This document shows positions 21,136-32,508 of a stretch of DNA of 64,000 nt, one piece after another. The DNA is taken from NCBI RefSeq assembly GCF_905171765.1, contig NC_053392.1:498648556-498712555 (forward strand), read 5' to 3'. The stretch's first letter is position 1, and every line of letters begins with the position of its first letter. The notes under the pieces are model-generated. The model worked only from the letters and a program-made list of their open reading frames with translations. It was not told the DNA's origin and did not search any database. The translations under genes were made by a program, and so were the position numbers. Origin of the DNA: Bufo bufo (Eukaryota; Chordata; Amphibia; Anura; Bufonidae).

Positions 21136-22509
21136 AAGGTAAGCTCAGTGACACAGCAGATAAACATAAAGTATAGTGTTAATCTGTTGTTGCTGGGCAG
21201 AAGTCTAGACCAATCACAGCCAGCTTCTCACACAGCAAGAGTTTTCACCAATCGCAGCCAGCCTCACACACAGCCTGTCTGGGAATTCCTCCAGCTCCTG
21301 CTGCTAGAATCATTATTCACCAGAAACAGGAGATGAAGAGACATTCACTCCACTGAGAGCTGAGTTTCATGGGAACAAGAGGCCAATATAGGTATTTAAA
21401 ACAGTTATATAATGTTTTTATTGTTAGTATTGTGTTTAGAACTGTATACTGAACTAGATATATATGTGTTTACTTACAGTTCTGCCAATTGCAACCATAC
21501 AATTGCTAACTACAAATACCATACAAACAAATTGCAATCCAAATTGCACATAACCATACCAGATCATACTGAACCAAACTGCAAACACACTCCCTTGAGT
21601 TGCCAGCTTGATATAAATCTATCTATACCGCCGCACAGCAACTGTTCCCTGAGTGAGCAAACAAAGGCACCTCAGCGGAGCTACCATAAAGGCCATAGAA
21701 TGTGTGTATTAGTCAAACTGCAGCCGACTCCCAAAGTGGCTGAATGGCAAAGGCAAGATAGTCAGAGAAAGAGCGCCAACCCTCCTGTGAGACGCATTGT
21801 GGGAGGCCAAAGTCCAGAGCTCGAGTGCCTGCACCAGTATCCACGGAGAGACCACATACTGCAGTCAGCTAGTTTCCTACCACTAGGCCCAAAGCCTGCA
21901 GCAGCATATCCAAGCCAAAGTATCGCAAGTCAGCACAGAGCATCTCAAGTCAGCACAGAGCATCACAAGTCAGCACAGAGCATCGCAAGTCAGCACAGAG
22001 CATCGCAAGTCAGCACAGAGCATCGCAAGTCTGAGGGGGTCTCCATAGTTCTGGGTCCATAGTCCGTAGGAAGGAGGCTAGCCCTCAGGCTTCTCCAGCA
22101 GCCCCAGTGACGCAAGTCAGCACAGAGCATCGCAAGTCAGCACAGAGCATCGCAAGTCAGCGCAGAGCATCGCATCACATCAAGAAAAGACAAGTCTCCT
22201 TTAAGACAGACATTTGTTCCAGCAACCTTCAGATCGCAGTATCCTGCTCTTCAGAATAGGGTCAGAGCTTTCCTTTTATTACTTATCATTCCATATAGGC
22301 TTTGGAATAAAGAGACATTTTTTTGTGTTCAGAAATAAGAGACTTTAAGTAAAAAGAAAGGACAGTTTGTAGTACACTGACTATAAATCATTTAATGTGA
22401 AAGTCATTTATTGCCTGCATTTATCGCTGTTGTATTTAAAGTGAAAGTCATTTATTTCTGCATCTGTCAGTACTGCATTTAAAGTACAATTTTTGAGCTT
22501 AGTATTACC
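21136..22509 (+). other. Rest of BEL LTR/leader, no supported gene
   Basis: A 20-bp minisatellite ('catcgcaagtcagcacagag') occupies about 21925-22175. At 22033-22110 it is interrupted by about 80 bp nearly identical to the right end of the solo LTR at 24686-25352. At 21590-21625, 'cttgagttgccagcttgata' matches the TTAA MITE of 1706-7713. 'gtgaaagtcatttatt' occurs twice at about 22398 and 22440. The 216-codon frame at 21412 ends in translated minisatellite and is not accepted as a gene. Confidence 0.6.
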
Positions 22510-24685
22510 ATGCCACTGTTAGAGGATACAAAGATAATTAGAGTAGAAGTTGAAGAGCAAGGGAACCTGTCTGAGGTAGAAGATTATTTTGCAGCATTAG
22601 TCTTGCCTCAAACAAATATAGCCCAAGCAGATGAACTAAGACGTTCATCATGTGCCAGAAAACCGACCCCAAAAATGCTGGAAAATTTGGAACAAGAAGC
22701 AGCATTAAAAGGAAAAAGGTTTGGCAGAATATATAAGAAGTGGAAATCATACATTAAAGACATTTGTAGAAAGCTAAAGCAAGAAAGTATAAAAAGGAAC
22801 TTGAGTGAAATGGTAGAGATGAAAGAAGAATCTGGATAAGAGCTTATGGCAGCATATGTCAACCTGCGGTCACTTACGACACCTTCCCAGGATATTGTAA
22901 GGAACATGGACACATTTTCTGCAGTCACTAAAGATTTAGTGAAGCTTATGAGAGAACTTTCATCTACAGCTAATTATGATGAAGTTAAAGCAAGAAGTAA
23001 AATGAATGAGCTTTTTATGAGAGGCTATGCTAGGTCCTTAGGTGCTACCACAATCTTAAGTGTGACTTCCTTTGCTAGCAATTATGGCAAAAGAGAAAAA
23101 AGGGAGAGGCGCTCATAGGGTGGTAAGCGATGATACGCAGATAGCGTGATGAATAAAATGTGCTCACCTTTGGGTGTTGTGCAGGTGTAAGCGCACAACA
23201 GGTTTAGACACACAATAGGTTGGGAGGGTGAGGGAGTTCCGTGCTGCCGGTACCTGTTCAGTCCCTTTGGATGGAGTTGCCAAAAACTCCTAGGGATTGT
23301 TAGGGTTGAGAAGAGTGATTTGTGTCCGAAAACAGACAATAGGGTACCTCTTTGGCGCACAGGAACGACCACAGTTTCAGTTTTTTGGGTAGAGATACTA
23401 TTTATTGTTCAGTTGACTGAACAATAAATAGTATCTATAGTATCTCTACCCAAAAAACTGAAACTGTGGTCGTTCCTGTGCGCCAAAGAGGTACCCTATT
23501 GTGTGTTTTCGGACACAAATCACTCTTCCTTTGCTAGCAGAAGTCCCACCCACATATCAGAGTCCTCAAATACTTCAGCCAAAAGAAAGGAATTAGCTGA
23601 TCAACTAGCTGTCAAGAGAGCAGAAATTGAGATGGAAGCTGCCATTGAGGCGCAGCGCCAACTGATGGCTGAAAAGGATGCACAACGCCATCAAATGGAA
23701 GCTGAAATGGAAGCACATCACCAACAGATGAAAAGTCTGGAAAGTCAGAAAGAAGTTAAGATCATAGAAGCCAGACTCAGAGTATATGAGGAAGATATAA
23801 GTAAGAGTAGTCATAGGTTCAAATCTGTATTAAGTGAAGAAAAAGACTACTATTTTCCTTCATGCGCTCAAGAGAATGAAAGGAAATCTCCAGCTTGTAG
23901 TGAGGAAATAAGTTATTATCCTTCCATCCCTGCTCATAAAAACAAAGAGAGGCATAGTCTAGTGTTAGGAAAAAGGTGTGTGCATTTACCCTCTATCTCT
24001 ACCAGAAAAGATAAAAAAAATGACTCACCTAATTCAGAACTGAGTGAGAAAATAGAACCGGATGATTCTATTCCTAGATGTCACGGCAATGCTCAGGAGA
24101 GTGTTACAACTATTGTCCCAACAGGACAACAGAGAACAGTCCTTGCTAGACTTCCCGTGCCGGAACCCACTGTATTTTCAGGAGATGTACTGAAGTTCAT
24201 AGAGTGGAAGGCAAGTTTTGAAATGATTATTGAGCATTGCTTCAGTTCAGTCGACAAGTTATTCTACCTTCAGAGATATGTTGGTGGGGAAGCAAAGAAA
24301 GTTCTTGAAGGTAACTTCTATAGAAAAGACGAAGAAGCCTACAAGCAAGATTGGAAAAAATTCAATGCAAGATATGGTCATCCTTTCTTAGTACAAAGAG
24401 CTTTTAGAGAGAAATTGAATAACTGGCTTAAAATTGGTCCTAAAGAACACTTCAGACTCCAAGAGTAGGGTGACTTCCTGCAAGCAGCAGCAATGCCATC
24501 CCACACGTTCAAGGACTGGAAGAACTGAACGACTATCTAGAAAACCACAGGATGCTAACTAAGCTACCTAAAGAAGTGGCTTCTAGATGGAATCGCTATG
24601 TGACTGAACAGTTAGATCTAGGCAAGAACTTCCCAAGTTTTAAAGAGTTCTCTGAGTTCGTCAATAAGGAAGCATAGATAGCATG
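22510..24685 (+). pseudogene. BEL/Pao gag, broken
   Basis: The ATG at 22510 starts a frame with an in-frame TAA at 22837-22839, then continues (LRSLTTPSQDIVRNMDTF) to the Penelope-like insertion at 23081. After the insertion the same frame resumes with a long charged coiled coil (AEIEMEAAIEAQRQLMAEKD, near 23620-23790). A segment typical of Pao Gag (DUF1759) follows: LPVPEPTVFSGDVLKFIEWK, near 24150-24210, and YLQRYVGGEAKKVLEG. A TAG at 24466 and a one-base frameshift follow, then LNDYLENHRMLTKLPKEV and FKEFSEFVNKEA up to the solo LTR at 24686. In an intact element this polyprotein forms the virus-like particle. Non-functional here. Confidence 0.85.
23081..23524. mobile_element. Penelope-like insertion 3, with foldback
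   Basis: A 15-bp target duplication, CTTCCTTTGCTAGCA, is perfect at 23066-23080 and 23525-23539. The left junction is A-rich (caaaagagaaaaaaggg). The right half is a near-perfect inverted repeat centred at about 23410, with arms of about 110 bp running from 'cacaaatcactcttc'/'gaagagtgatttgtg' to 'actatttattgttcag'. The layout parallels insertion 1. Insert plus duplication is 459 bp, so the downstream gag frame is unchanged, but the insert itself has stops. Confidence 0.5.
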
Positions 24686-25352
24686 TGTAACGGATCTCCT
24701 GGCACCCCGACTGGGTACCTCTGTTGATGGATGCTCCTAGTGCTTCCTGAGGGCTCCAAGCACTCCACTTGACACCGTAATCACTGCCGACCCCACGAAC
24801 AAAGCTTGGTTGAGGTCTCGCCGTCTTCCACCCACCCTGGGCCCAAGACCAGGATCCAACTTCCAGTGGGTAGAACCGTGTTGTAATCCCAGGGGAGTAT
24901 AATACCGATAGCAATCCCCAGAGTAAATATAGTTGTTCCCCCACAAATGAGATGACACTCTATGTTGAAGGTAAAACAGGAACTCACTTTATTGAAGATC
25001 AACTCAGTATATATACAGTTCAAGAAGTCTAACAACATAAATCAATCAACCATGAACAACATGCACACAGACATCTTCACCCCCTCCATAATGAATGAAT
25101 AGGGAGAGAAGAGACACATGTGATGGGATTATCTCCTGAGTGTATCATAGGGTGATCTACTCATCTAGGAGTCGCCTGCTCCTACAGTTAGCTATCTTAA
25201 TCCCATCACTAATACAATCAGTGGGAGTCTCAGTGCAGCGTTAACCCCAAAAAGTCTGAGGGGGTCTCCATAGTTCTGGGTCCATAGTCCGTAGAAAGGA
25301 GGCTAGCCCTCAGGCTTCTCAAGCAGCCCCAGTGACGGTTCAGTCCATCACA
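24686..25352 (+). repeat. Solo LTR, 667 bp, inside BEL gag
   Basis: It starts TGTAACGGATCTCCTGG and ends TTCAGTCCATCACA, with a 5-bp target duplication GCATG at 24681-24685 and 25353-25357. Removing it joins the gag frame smoothly (IAC-NPV). No internal region is present, so this is the product of LTR-LTR recombination. About 80 bp of its right end ('ctgagggggtctccatagtt' onward) is duplicated at 22033-22110. Retrotransposon family not identified. Confidence 0.85.
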
Positions 25353-25357
25353 GCATG

Positions 25358-26302
25358 TAATCCAGTAACATCATCTTATGTCTTAAAATCCTTAGAAGAA
25401 AGGCCTGAAAGAGAAATAAGACGTGCAAGAGCAACTAGCTTTGCAACCAACACAGCAGCTTAAGGTCCAGATACCTACGAGAGCAAGTTCAAAGTCACTA
25501 CTGGGATCAGTAGAGAGACAGAACCGACAAATCTTCAGACTACCTTCAAGTGTATGTTCTGTGGAGAGAACCACTCCATGCATAAGTGGCAACAATTGAA
25601 GGAGAAGTCCCCAGATGAAAAGAAAAAATTTGTGCTGGATAACCAACTGTGTTTTGGATGCCTAAGAAAAGGCCATGTTACTAAGGAGTGTAAGAAAAAA
25701 GCCACATGCAGCGTTTGCAAAGGACGCCATCCTACACCACTACATGAAGAACGTCCAAAGAAAGATAAATCCTCAATATCTAAAGATACTGAGGAACGAA
25801 AGAAAGTATCAGTATTCTCTTGCAGAGTGAGGGAAGGAGAAAACTATGGCACATCAATGGTTGTACCAGTCTGCATTTCAAATCCTAAAAGGAGGAACAA
25901 GAAGGTATACGCCTATGCGCTACTGGATGCCCAGAGTGACGTCACCTTCATTGATCAAGAAATCTGCAAGAAATTACAAGTGGCTACAGAACCAGTGAAG
26001 CTCAAACTCACCACAATGACGGGGAGAGACACATTAGTGAACAGTCAAAGGGTCAAAGGACTGAGAGTTAGAGGACTTCATTCAAACTGCACATTAGATC
26101 TACCTCCAGCTTATACAAAAGACTATATACCTCTAGATCGAGATCGCATACCTACCTGTGAAACAGCCAATGAATGGGAGCACCTATCTGTCATATCTCA
26201 TGAAATATCCCCGCTGAAGGAGTTTGGTGTTGGACTGTTGATAGGCTACGATTGTCCCAAAGCCTTGGTACCACGAAAGGTATTCACAGGAGGAAAGGGT
26301 TA
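25358..26302 (+). pseudogene. BEL/Pao Gag zinc knuckles and protease, broken
   Basis: After a TAA at about 25460, the open part from 25540 carries the Cys/His-rich block common in Pao elements: CMFCGENHSMHKW, then CFGCLRKGHVTKEC (CCHC knuckle), then CSVCKGRHPTPLHEE. A retropepsin-like domain (DUF1758 type) follows, with the active-site motif ALLDAQSDVTFID at about 25918-25956 and further blocks (LKLTTMTG, LPPAYTKDYIP, LLIGYD). The Asp is kept; the usual DTG/DSG is DAQ, which is normal for Pao. The frame ends at TAA 26300-26302, just where reverse transcriptase should begin. Confidence 0.85.
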
Positions 26303-26850
26303 ACCCTACGCTGTTCAAACTGATCTAGAATGGGGTATTGTTGGAGGAAAACAGCACATTGCAAACTCAAGACAGGTGACAGGATTGTGTCATCGAATAT
26401 CTGTCCAAGAGTTATCAACTGTAAGTCCAGAAAAAAAATTAAGATCCTTGAATCAGACTTAGCAGATATAAGTTCTAAAGAAAAGAGTGTATCCCAAGAA
26501 GACATAAAGTTCGTATACACTGTAGAAGAAAGTATTCAGCAGAATCAACAAGGTCATCTTGGCATGCCCTTACCTTTTAGAGAACGACCTCGTCTTCCAA
26601 ATAACAGAAATCTTGCCCTATCAAGATTGAAATGTTTGAAGAAAAAGATGGGAAGAGATCCCAAATTCAAGCTGGATTATTTGAAATTCATGGAAGGCAT
26701 CCTCAAAGAAGGACATGCAGAGAAAGTTAATAACCAACCTAAAGAAAAAGTGTGGTACATCCCACATCAAGGTGTTTACAACTCAAAGAAACCAGATAAG
26801 ATTAGAGTAGCATTTGATTGCTCAGCAAAGTACAATCGTGTTGCATTAGT
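26303..26850 (+). pseudogene. BEL/Pao reverse transcriptase, N-terminal fragment
   Basis: Across one frameshift this reads DLEWGIVGG, then PLPFRERPRLPNNRNLALSR, LKKKMGRDPKFKLDYLKFME, VWYIPHQGVYNSKKPDKIRV and AFDCSAKYN, the ordered N-terminal landmarks of Pao reverse transcriptase (Peptidase_A17 region). Reading stops at the junction with the CR1 LINE near 26850. The catalytic core with the YVDD motif is not found on either side of the insertion, so about 250 residues have been lost, not just separated. Confidence 0.85.
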
Positions 26851-27049
26851 AACAGTAACATAGTACATAAGGCCGAAAAAAAGACATTTGTCCATCCAGT
26901 TCAGCCTGTTATCCTGCAAGTTGATCCAGAGGAAGGCAAAAAAAAAAACTTTGAGGTAGAAGCCAATTTTCCCCACTTTAGGGGAATAAAAATTCCTTCC
27001 CGACTCCAATCAGGCAATCAGACTAACTTCCTGGATCAACGACTCCTCT

Positions 27050-27918
27050 CTAGTAGCTATAGCCAGTAATATTATTACGCTCGAGAAATACATCCAGGCC
27101 CCTCTTGAATTCCTTTTTTGTACTCACCATCACCACCTCCTCAAGCAGAGAGTTCCATAGTCTCACTGCTCTTACCGTAAAGAATCCTTTTCTATGTTTG
27201 TGTACAAACCTTCTTTCCTCCAGACGCAGAGGATGTCCCCTCGTCACAGTTACAGTCCTGGGGATAAATAGATGATGGGATAGATCTCTGTACCGACCCC
27301 TGGTATATTTATACATATTAATTAGATCTCCTCTCAGTCGTCTTTTTTCAAAAGTGAATAACCCTAATTTTGATAATCTTTCAGGGTACTGTAGTTGCCC
27401 CATTCCAGTTATTACTTTAGTTGCCCTCCTCTGGACCCTCTCCAGCTCTGCTATGTCTGCCTTGTTTACAGGAGCCCAGAACTGTACACAGTACTCCATG
27501 TGTGGTCTGACTAGCGATTTGTAAAGTGGTAGGACTATGTTCTTATCACGGGCATCTATGCCCCTTTTGATGCAACCCATTATCTTATTGGCCTTGGCAG
27601 CAGCTGCCTGACACTGATTTTTGCAGCTTAGTTTGCTGTTTATTAAAATTCCTAGATCCTTTTCCATGTCAGTGTTACCGAGTGTTTTACCATTTAGTAT
27701 GTACGGGTGACTTGCATTATTCCTTCCCATGTGCATAACTTTACATTTGTCAGTGTTAAACCTCATCTGCCACTTATCTACCCAAGCCTCCAATTTATCC
27801 AGATCCCTCTGTAGTAGTATACTGTTCTCTTCAGTGTTAATTACTTTACAGAGTTTAGTGTCATCTGCGAAAATTGATACTTTACTATGCAAGCCTTCTA
27901 CAAGATCATTAATAAATA
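27050..27918 (-). pseudogene. CR1 reverse transcriptase, C-terminal half
   Basis: Reads FINDLVEGLHSKVSIFADDT, with the FADD catalytic motif, then DKCKVMHMGR, EKDLGILINSKL, ANKIMGCIKRGI, LYKSLVRPHMEYCVQFWAP, LERVQRRATKVITG, LGLFTFEKRRLRGDLI and FFTVRAVRLWNSL. This run is characteristic of the CR1 clade. The upstream end is cut at the Tc1 insertion (27919); the N-terminal half resumes at 29501. The segment is open to its stop at 27050 with no internal stop. Confidence 0.9.
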
Positions 27919-29500
27919 CACTGCTCAAAAAAATAAAGGGAACACAAAAATAACACATCCTAGATCTGAATTAATTAAATATTCTTCTGAAATACTTTGT
28001 TCTTTACATAGTTGAATGTGCTGACAACAAAATCACACAAAAATAAAAAAATGGAAATCGAAATTTTCAACCCATGGAGGTCTGGATTTGGAGTCACACT
28101 CAAAATTAAAGTGGAAAAACACACTACAGGCTGATCCAACTTTGATGTAATGTCCTTAAAACAAGTCAAAATGAGGCTCAGTAGTGTGTGTGGCCTCCAC
28201 GTGCCTGTATGACCTCCCTACAACGCCTGTGCATGCTCCTGATGAGGTGGCGGACGGTCTCCTGAGGGATCTCCTCCCAGACCTGGACTAAAGCATCTGC
28301 CAACTCCTGGACAGTCTGTGGTGCAACGTGACGTTGGTGGATAGAGCGAGACATGATGTCCCAGATGTGCTCAATTGGATTCAGGTCTGGGGAACAGGCA
28401 GGCCAGTCCATAGCATCAATGCCTTTGTCTTGCAGGAACTGCTGACACACTCCAGCCACATGAGGTCTAGCATTGTCTTGCATTAGGAGGAACCCAGGGC
28501 CAACCACACCAGCATATGGTCTCACAAGGGGTCTGAGGATCTCATCTCGGTACCTAATGGCAGTCAGGCTACCTCTGGCGAGCACATGGAGGGCTGTGCG
28601 GCCCTCCAAAGAAATGCCACCCCACACCATTAATGACCCAATGCCAAACCGGTCATGCTGGAGGATGTTACAGGCAGCAGAACGTTCTCCACGGCATCTT
28701 CAGACTCTGTCACGTCTGTCACATGTGCTCAGTGTGAACCTGCTTTCATCTGTGAAGAGCACAGGGCGCCAGTGGCGAATTTGCCAATCTTGGTGTTCTC
28801 TGGCAAATACCAAACGTCCTGCACGGTGTCGAGCTGTAAGCTCAACCCCCACCTGTGGACGTCGGGCCCTCATATCACCCTCATGGAGTCTGTTTCTGAC
28901 CGTTTGAACAGACACATGCACATTTGTGGCCTGCTGGAGGTCATTTTGCAGGGCTCTGGCAGTGCTCCTCCTATTCTTCCTTGCACAAAGGCGGAGGTAG
29001 CGGTCCTGCTGCTGGGTTGTTGCCCTCCTACGGCCTCCTCCACGTCTCCTGATGTACTGGCCTGTCTCCTGGTAGCGCCTCCATGCTCTGGACACTACGC
29101 TGACAGACACAGCAAACCTTCTTGCCACAGCTCGCATTGATGTGCCATCCTGGATAAGCTGCACTACCTGAGCCACTTGTGTGGGTTGTAGACTCTGTCT
29201 CATGCTACCACTAGAGTGAAAGCACTGCCAGCATTCAAAAGTGACCAAAACATCAGCCAGGAAGCATAGGAACTGAGAAGTGGTCTGTGATCACCACCTG
29301 CAGAACCACTCCTTTATTGGGGGTGTCTTGCTAATTGCCTATAATTTCCACCTGTTGTCTATCCCATTCGCACAACAGCATGTGAAATTGATTGTCACTC
29401 AGTGTTGCTTCCTAAGTGGACAGTTTAATTTCACAGAAGTGTGATTGACTTGGAGTTACATTGTGTTGTTTAAGTGTTCCCTTTATTTTTTTGAGCAGTG
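27919..29500 (-). mobile_element. Tc1-family transposon, 1582 bp, nearly complete
   Basis: The terminal repeats CACTGCTCAAAAAAATAAAG and CTTTATTTTTTTGAGCAGTG are exact over at least 25 bp, with TA at 27917-27918 and 29501-29502. The transposase on the minus strand has a single frameshift. The site lies in the CR1 reverse transcriptase; joining the flanks restores FN-IFINDL-like wording. From memory, closely similar Tc1 copies with this terminal repeat are widespread in fish, so recent arrival or horizontal transfer is plausible. Confidence 0.9.
28178..29248 (-). pseudogene. Tc1-family DD34E transposase with one frameshift
   Basis: The first part (29248-28700) has the paired-like DNA-binding region ([39 protein letters not shown]), a GRRR-type basic hook ([11 protein letters not shown]), the second HTH ([17 protein letters not shown]) and the first catalytic Asp in [10 protein letters not shown] frameshift lies near 28690-28710. 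The second part (28630-28178) gives MVWGGIS, the second Asp in LMQDNARPH and the Glu in CSPDLNPIEHIWD; 34 residues separate the last two catalytic residues. It ends RGGHTHY. A single indel is the only damage visible. The start could be the methionine of MRQSLQPTQ, about 16 codons in. Confidence 0.9.
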
Positions 29501-30263
29501 TATATTGAAGAGGATAGGGCCCAATACTGACCCCTGAGGTACCCCACTAGTGACAGTGACCCAATCTGAGTGTGTACCATTAATAACCACCCTCTGTTTT
29601 CTATCATTGAGCCAGTTACTTACCCACATACAGACGTTTTCTCCCAGTCCGAGCATTCTCATTTTATATACTAACCTTTTATGTGGTACAGTGTCAAATG
29701 CTTTGGAGAAGTCCAGATATACGACATCCATTGATTCAACGCTGTCAAGTCTAGAACTTACCTCCTCATAGAAACTGATTAAATTAGTTTGGCATGACCG
29801 ATCTCTCACGAAGCCATGCTGATATGGCGTTATTTGCTTATTTCCGTTGAGATGCTCTAAGATAGCATCTTTCAGAAAACCTTCAAACAGTTTACCCACA
29901 ACAGATGTTAAACTTACCAGAATATTGGCACCATATTTGCCATGCGCCAATCCTGTGGGACATTCCCTGTCAGTATAGAGTCCGCAAATATCAGAAATAA
30001 GGGTCTGGCTATGACATTACTAAATCCCCTTAGGATACGGGGGTGTATGCCTTCCGGTCCTGGCGATTTGTCTATTTTAATCTTTTTAAGTCGCTGATGT
30101 ACTTCTTCCTGGATCAGACAGGACACTTTTAATGGGGAATTTATTTTTACATTCTGCATGTCATCTAACAGTTTATTTTCCTCAGTGAATACATTGGAGA
30201 AAAAAATATTTAACAGCTTTGCTTTCTCCTCGTCGCTCTCTGCGACTCCCCCCTCATTACTCT
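29501..30263 (-). pseudogene. CR1 reverse transcriptase, N-terminal half
   Basis: In two frames this reads EEKAKLLNIFFSNVFTEEN, IKIDKSPGPEGIHPRILR, GNVPQDWRMANMVPIF, then NILVSLTSVVGKLFEGFLKD, YQHGFVRDRSCQTNLISFYE, VVYLDFSKAFDTVPHKRLV and VTSGVPQGSVLGPILFNI. The first catalytic Asp is in YLDFSKAFDTV. One frameshift lies near 29930. It is cut upstream by the piggyBac at its TTAA site and downstream by the Tc1 element. Confidence 0.9.
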
Positions 30264-30729
30264 TTAACCACCTCAGCCCCCAGTGCTTAAACACCCTGAA
30301 AGACCAGGCCACTTTTTACACTTCTGACCTACACTACTTTCACCGTTTATTGCTCGGTCATGCAACTTACCACCCAAATGAATTTTACCTCCTTTTCTTC
30401 TCACTAATAGAGCTTTCATTTGGTGGTATTTCATTGCTGCTGACATTTTTACTTTTTTTGTTATTAATCGAAATTTAACGATTTTTTTGCAAAAAAATCA
30501 CATTTTTCACTTTCAGTTGTAAAATTTTGCAAAAAAAACGAGATCCATATATAAATTTTGCTCTAAATTTATTGTTCTACATGTCTTTGATAAAAAAAAA
30601 ATGTTTGGGTAAAAAAAAAATGGTTTGGGTAAAAGTTATAGCGTTTACAAACTATGGTACAAAAATGTGAATTTCCGCTTTTTGAAGCAGCTCTGACTTT
30701 CTGAGCACCTGTCGTGTTTCCTGAGGTTC

Positions 30730-31760
30730 TACAATGCCCAGACAGTACAAACACCCCACAAATGACCCCATTTCGGAAAGTACACACCCTAAGGTATTCG
30801 CTGATGGGCATAGTGAGTTCATAGAACTTTTTATTTTTTGTCACAAGTTAGCGGAAAATGATGATTTTTTTTTTTTGATTTTTTTTTCTTACAAAGTCTC
30901 ATATTCCACTAACTTGTGACAAAAAATAAAAAGTTCTATGAACTCACTATGCCCATCAGCGAATACCTTGGGGTCTCTTCTTTCCAAAATGGGGTCACTT
31001 GTGGGGTAGTTATACTGCCCTGGCATTCTAGGGGCCCAAATGTGTGGTAAGGAGTTTGAAATCAAATTCTGTAAAAAATGACCTGTGAAATCCGAAAGGT
31101 GCTCTTTGGAATATGGGCCCCTTTGCCCACCTAGGCTGCAAAAAAGTGTCACACATCTGGTATCTCCGTACTCAGGAGAAGGTGGGGAATGTGTTTTGGG
31201 GTGTCATTTTATATATACCCATGCTGGGTGAGATAAATATCTTGGCAAAATACAACTTTTCCCATTTTTTTATACAAAGTTGGCATTTGACCAAGATATT
31301 TATCTCACCCAGCATGGGTATATGTAAAAAGACACCCCAAAACACATTCCTCAACTTCTCCTGAGTACGGAGATACCAGATGTGTGACACTTTTTTGCAG
31401 CCTAGGTGGGCAAAGGGGCCCATATTCCAAAGAGCACCTTTCGGATTTCACAGGTCATTTTTTACTGAATTTGATTTCAAACTCCTTACCACACATTTGG
31501 GCCCCTAGAATGCCAGGGCAGTATAACTACCCCACAAGTGACCCCATTTTGGAAAGAAGACACCCCAAGGTATTCTGTGAGGGGCATGGCGAGTTCCTAG
31601 AATTTTTTATTTTTTGTCACAAGTTAGTGGAAAATGATGATTTTTTTTTTTTTCATACAAAGTCTCATATTCCACTAACTTGTGACAAAAAATAAAAACT
31701 TCCATGAACTCACTATGCCCATCAGCGAATACCTTGGGGTCTCTTCTTTCCAAAATGGGG
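30730..31760. repeat. Accordion of inverted repeats in the piggyBac left half
   Basis: A block containing 'cattttggaaagaagacacc', 'gaatgccagggcagtataac', 'tcggatttcacaggtcattt' and 'tactcaggagaa' occurs inverted at 30890-31255 and upright at 31278-31690, with a centre near 31268 ('cccatttttttatac'). Shorter pieces of the same block lie upright at 30735-30870 and inverted at 31670-31760. Arms of about 350 bp are roughly 95 percent alike by eye. Paired open frames of 83-103 codons on both strands arise from this symmetry. Confidence 0.85.
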
Positions 31761-32508
31761 TCACTTGCCAAGAAATGAACGGCACAGATTTCTTCATTCG
31801 CATCGATCAATGTGGATGAAAAAATCTCTGCCAAAAAAAGAAAAAGGAGGGGAAAGGCGTCTGCCAGGACATAGGAGCTCCGCCCAACATCCATACCCAC
31901 TTCAGCTCGTATGCCCTGGCAAACCAGATTTCTCCATTCACATCAATCGATGTGGATGAATAAATCATTGCCGGGATTTTTTTTTTATATATACAAAGTG
32001 TTTGCCAAAGTATATGAACACCGCCACCTCCTCAGCTCATATGCCTCGGCAAACATATCTTTTACTGCAGAGGAGAAATCTCGTCTTGCAGCGCCGCATA
32101 CACCGACTTGCGTGTAATCTGACAGCAGTGCAATGCTTCTGTCCGAATGCACATCAGTGCTGCAGCTGGTCGATCGGATGGTCCACCTGGAAGGTAAAAA
32201 AAACAAAACAAAAAAGAAAAAACCAGGCCGCAAAGCAATAACTTTATTAACTTTAGAACAGAACATATTAACTTTTTTAAACTTTTTAAACTTTTTTACT
32301 TACCGGTAATTTTTTTTTTGTTTTGTTTTTTTTACCTTTATAGAACAAACCTCTCCTTCCCCATGGGACAATGTGCAAAGCGCAAATCGCCCAAAGATGT
32401 GGCGAAGTACGTTATGCACTTTATCCCAGGTGAAAGGAGAGGTTTGCAGCAGCTGTGAGAGAAAGGGCCCTAATAGCCCTGTGTGCCTGTCCTGGTGAGA
32501 TGTGATCC
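31761..32508. other. piggyBac 3' non-coding region
   Basis: Contains two related segments ('gatttcttcattcgcatcga' at about 31788 and 'gatttctccattcacatcaa' at about 31928). On the minus strand it follows the transposase stop codon. No separate gene is supported. Confidence 0.5.

Noticed and set aside
21412..22062. 216-codon open frame in the BEL leader
   Set aside because: The C-terminal third translates a 20-bp minisatellite and the rest includes a MITE patch; no domain is recognised.
21925..22175. Possible CRISPR-like regular repeat
   Set aside because: The 20-bp units are contiguous with no spacers, and the genome is eukaryotic.
30569..31900. Paired open frames of about 80-105 codons on both strands
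   Set aside because: They are produced by the internal inverted repeats of the piggyBac; mirrored peptides on opposite strands show the symmetry.
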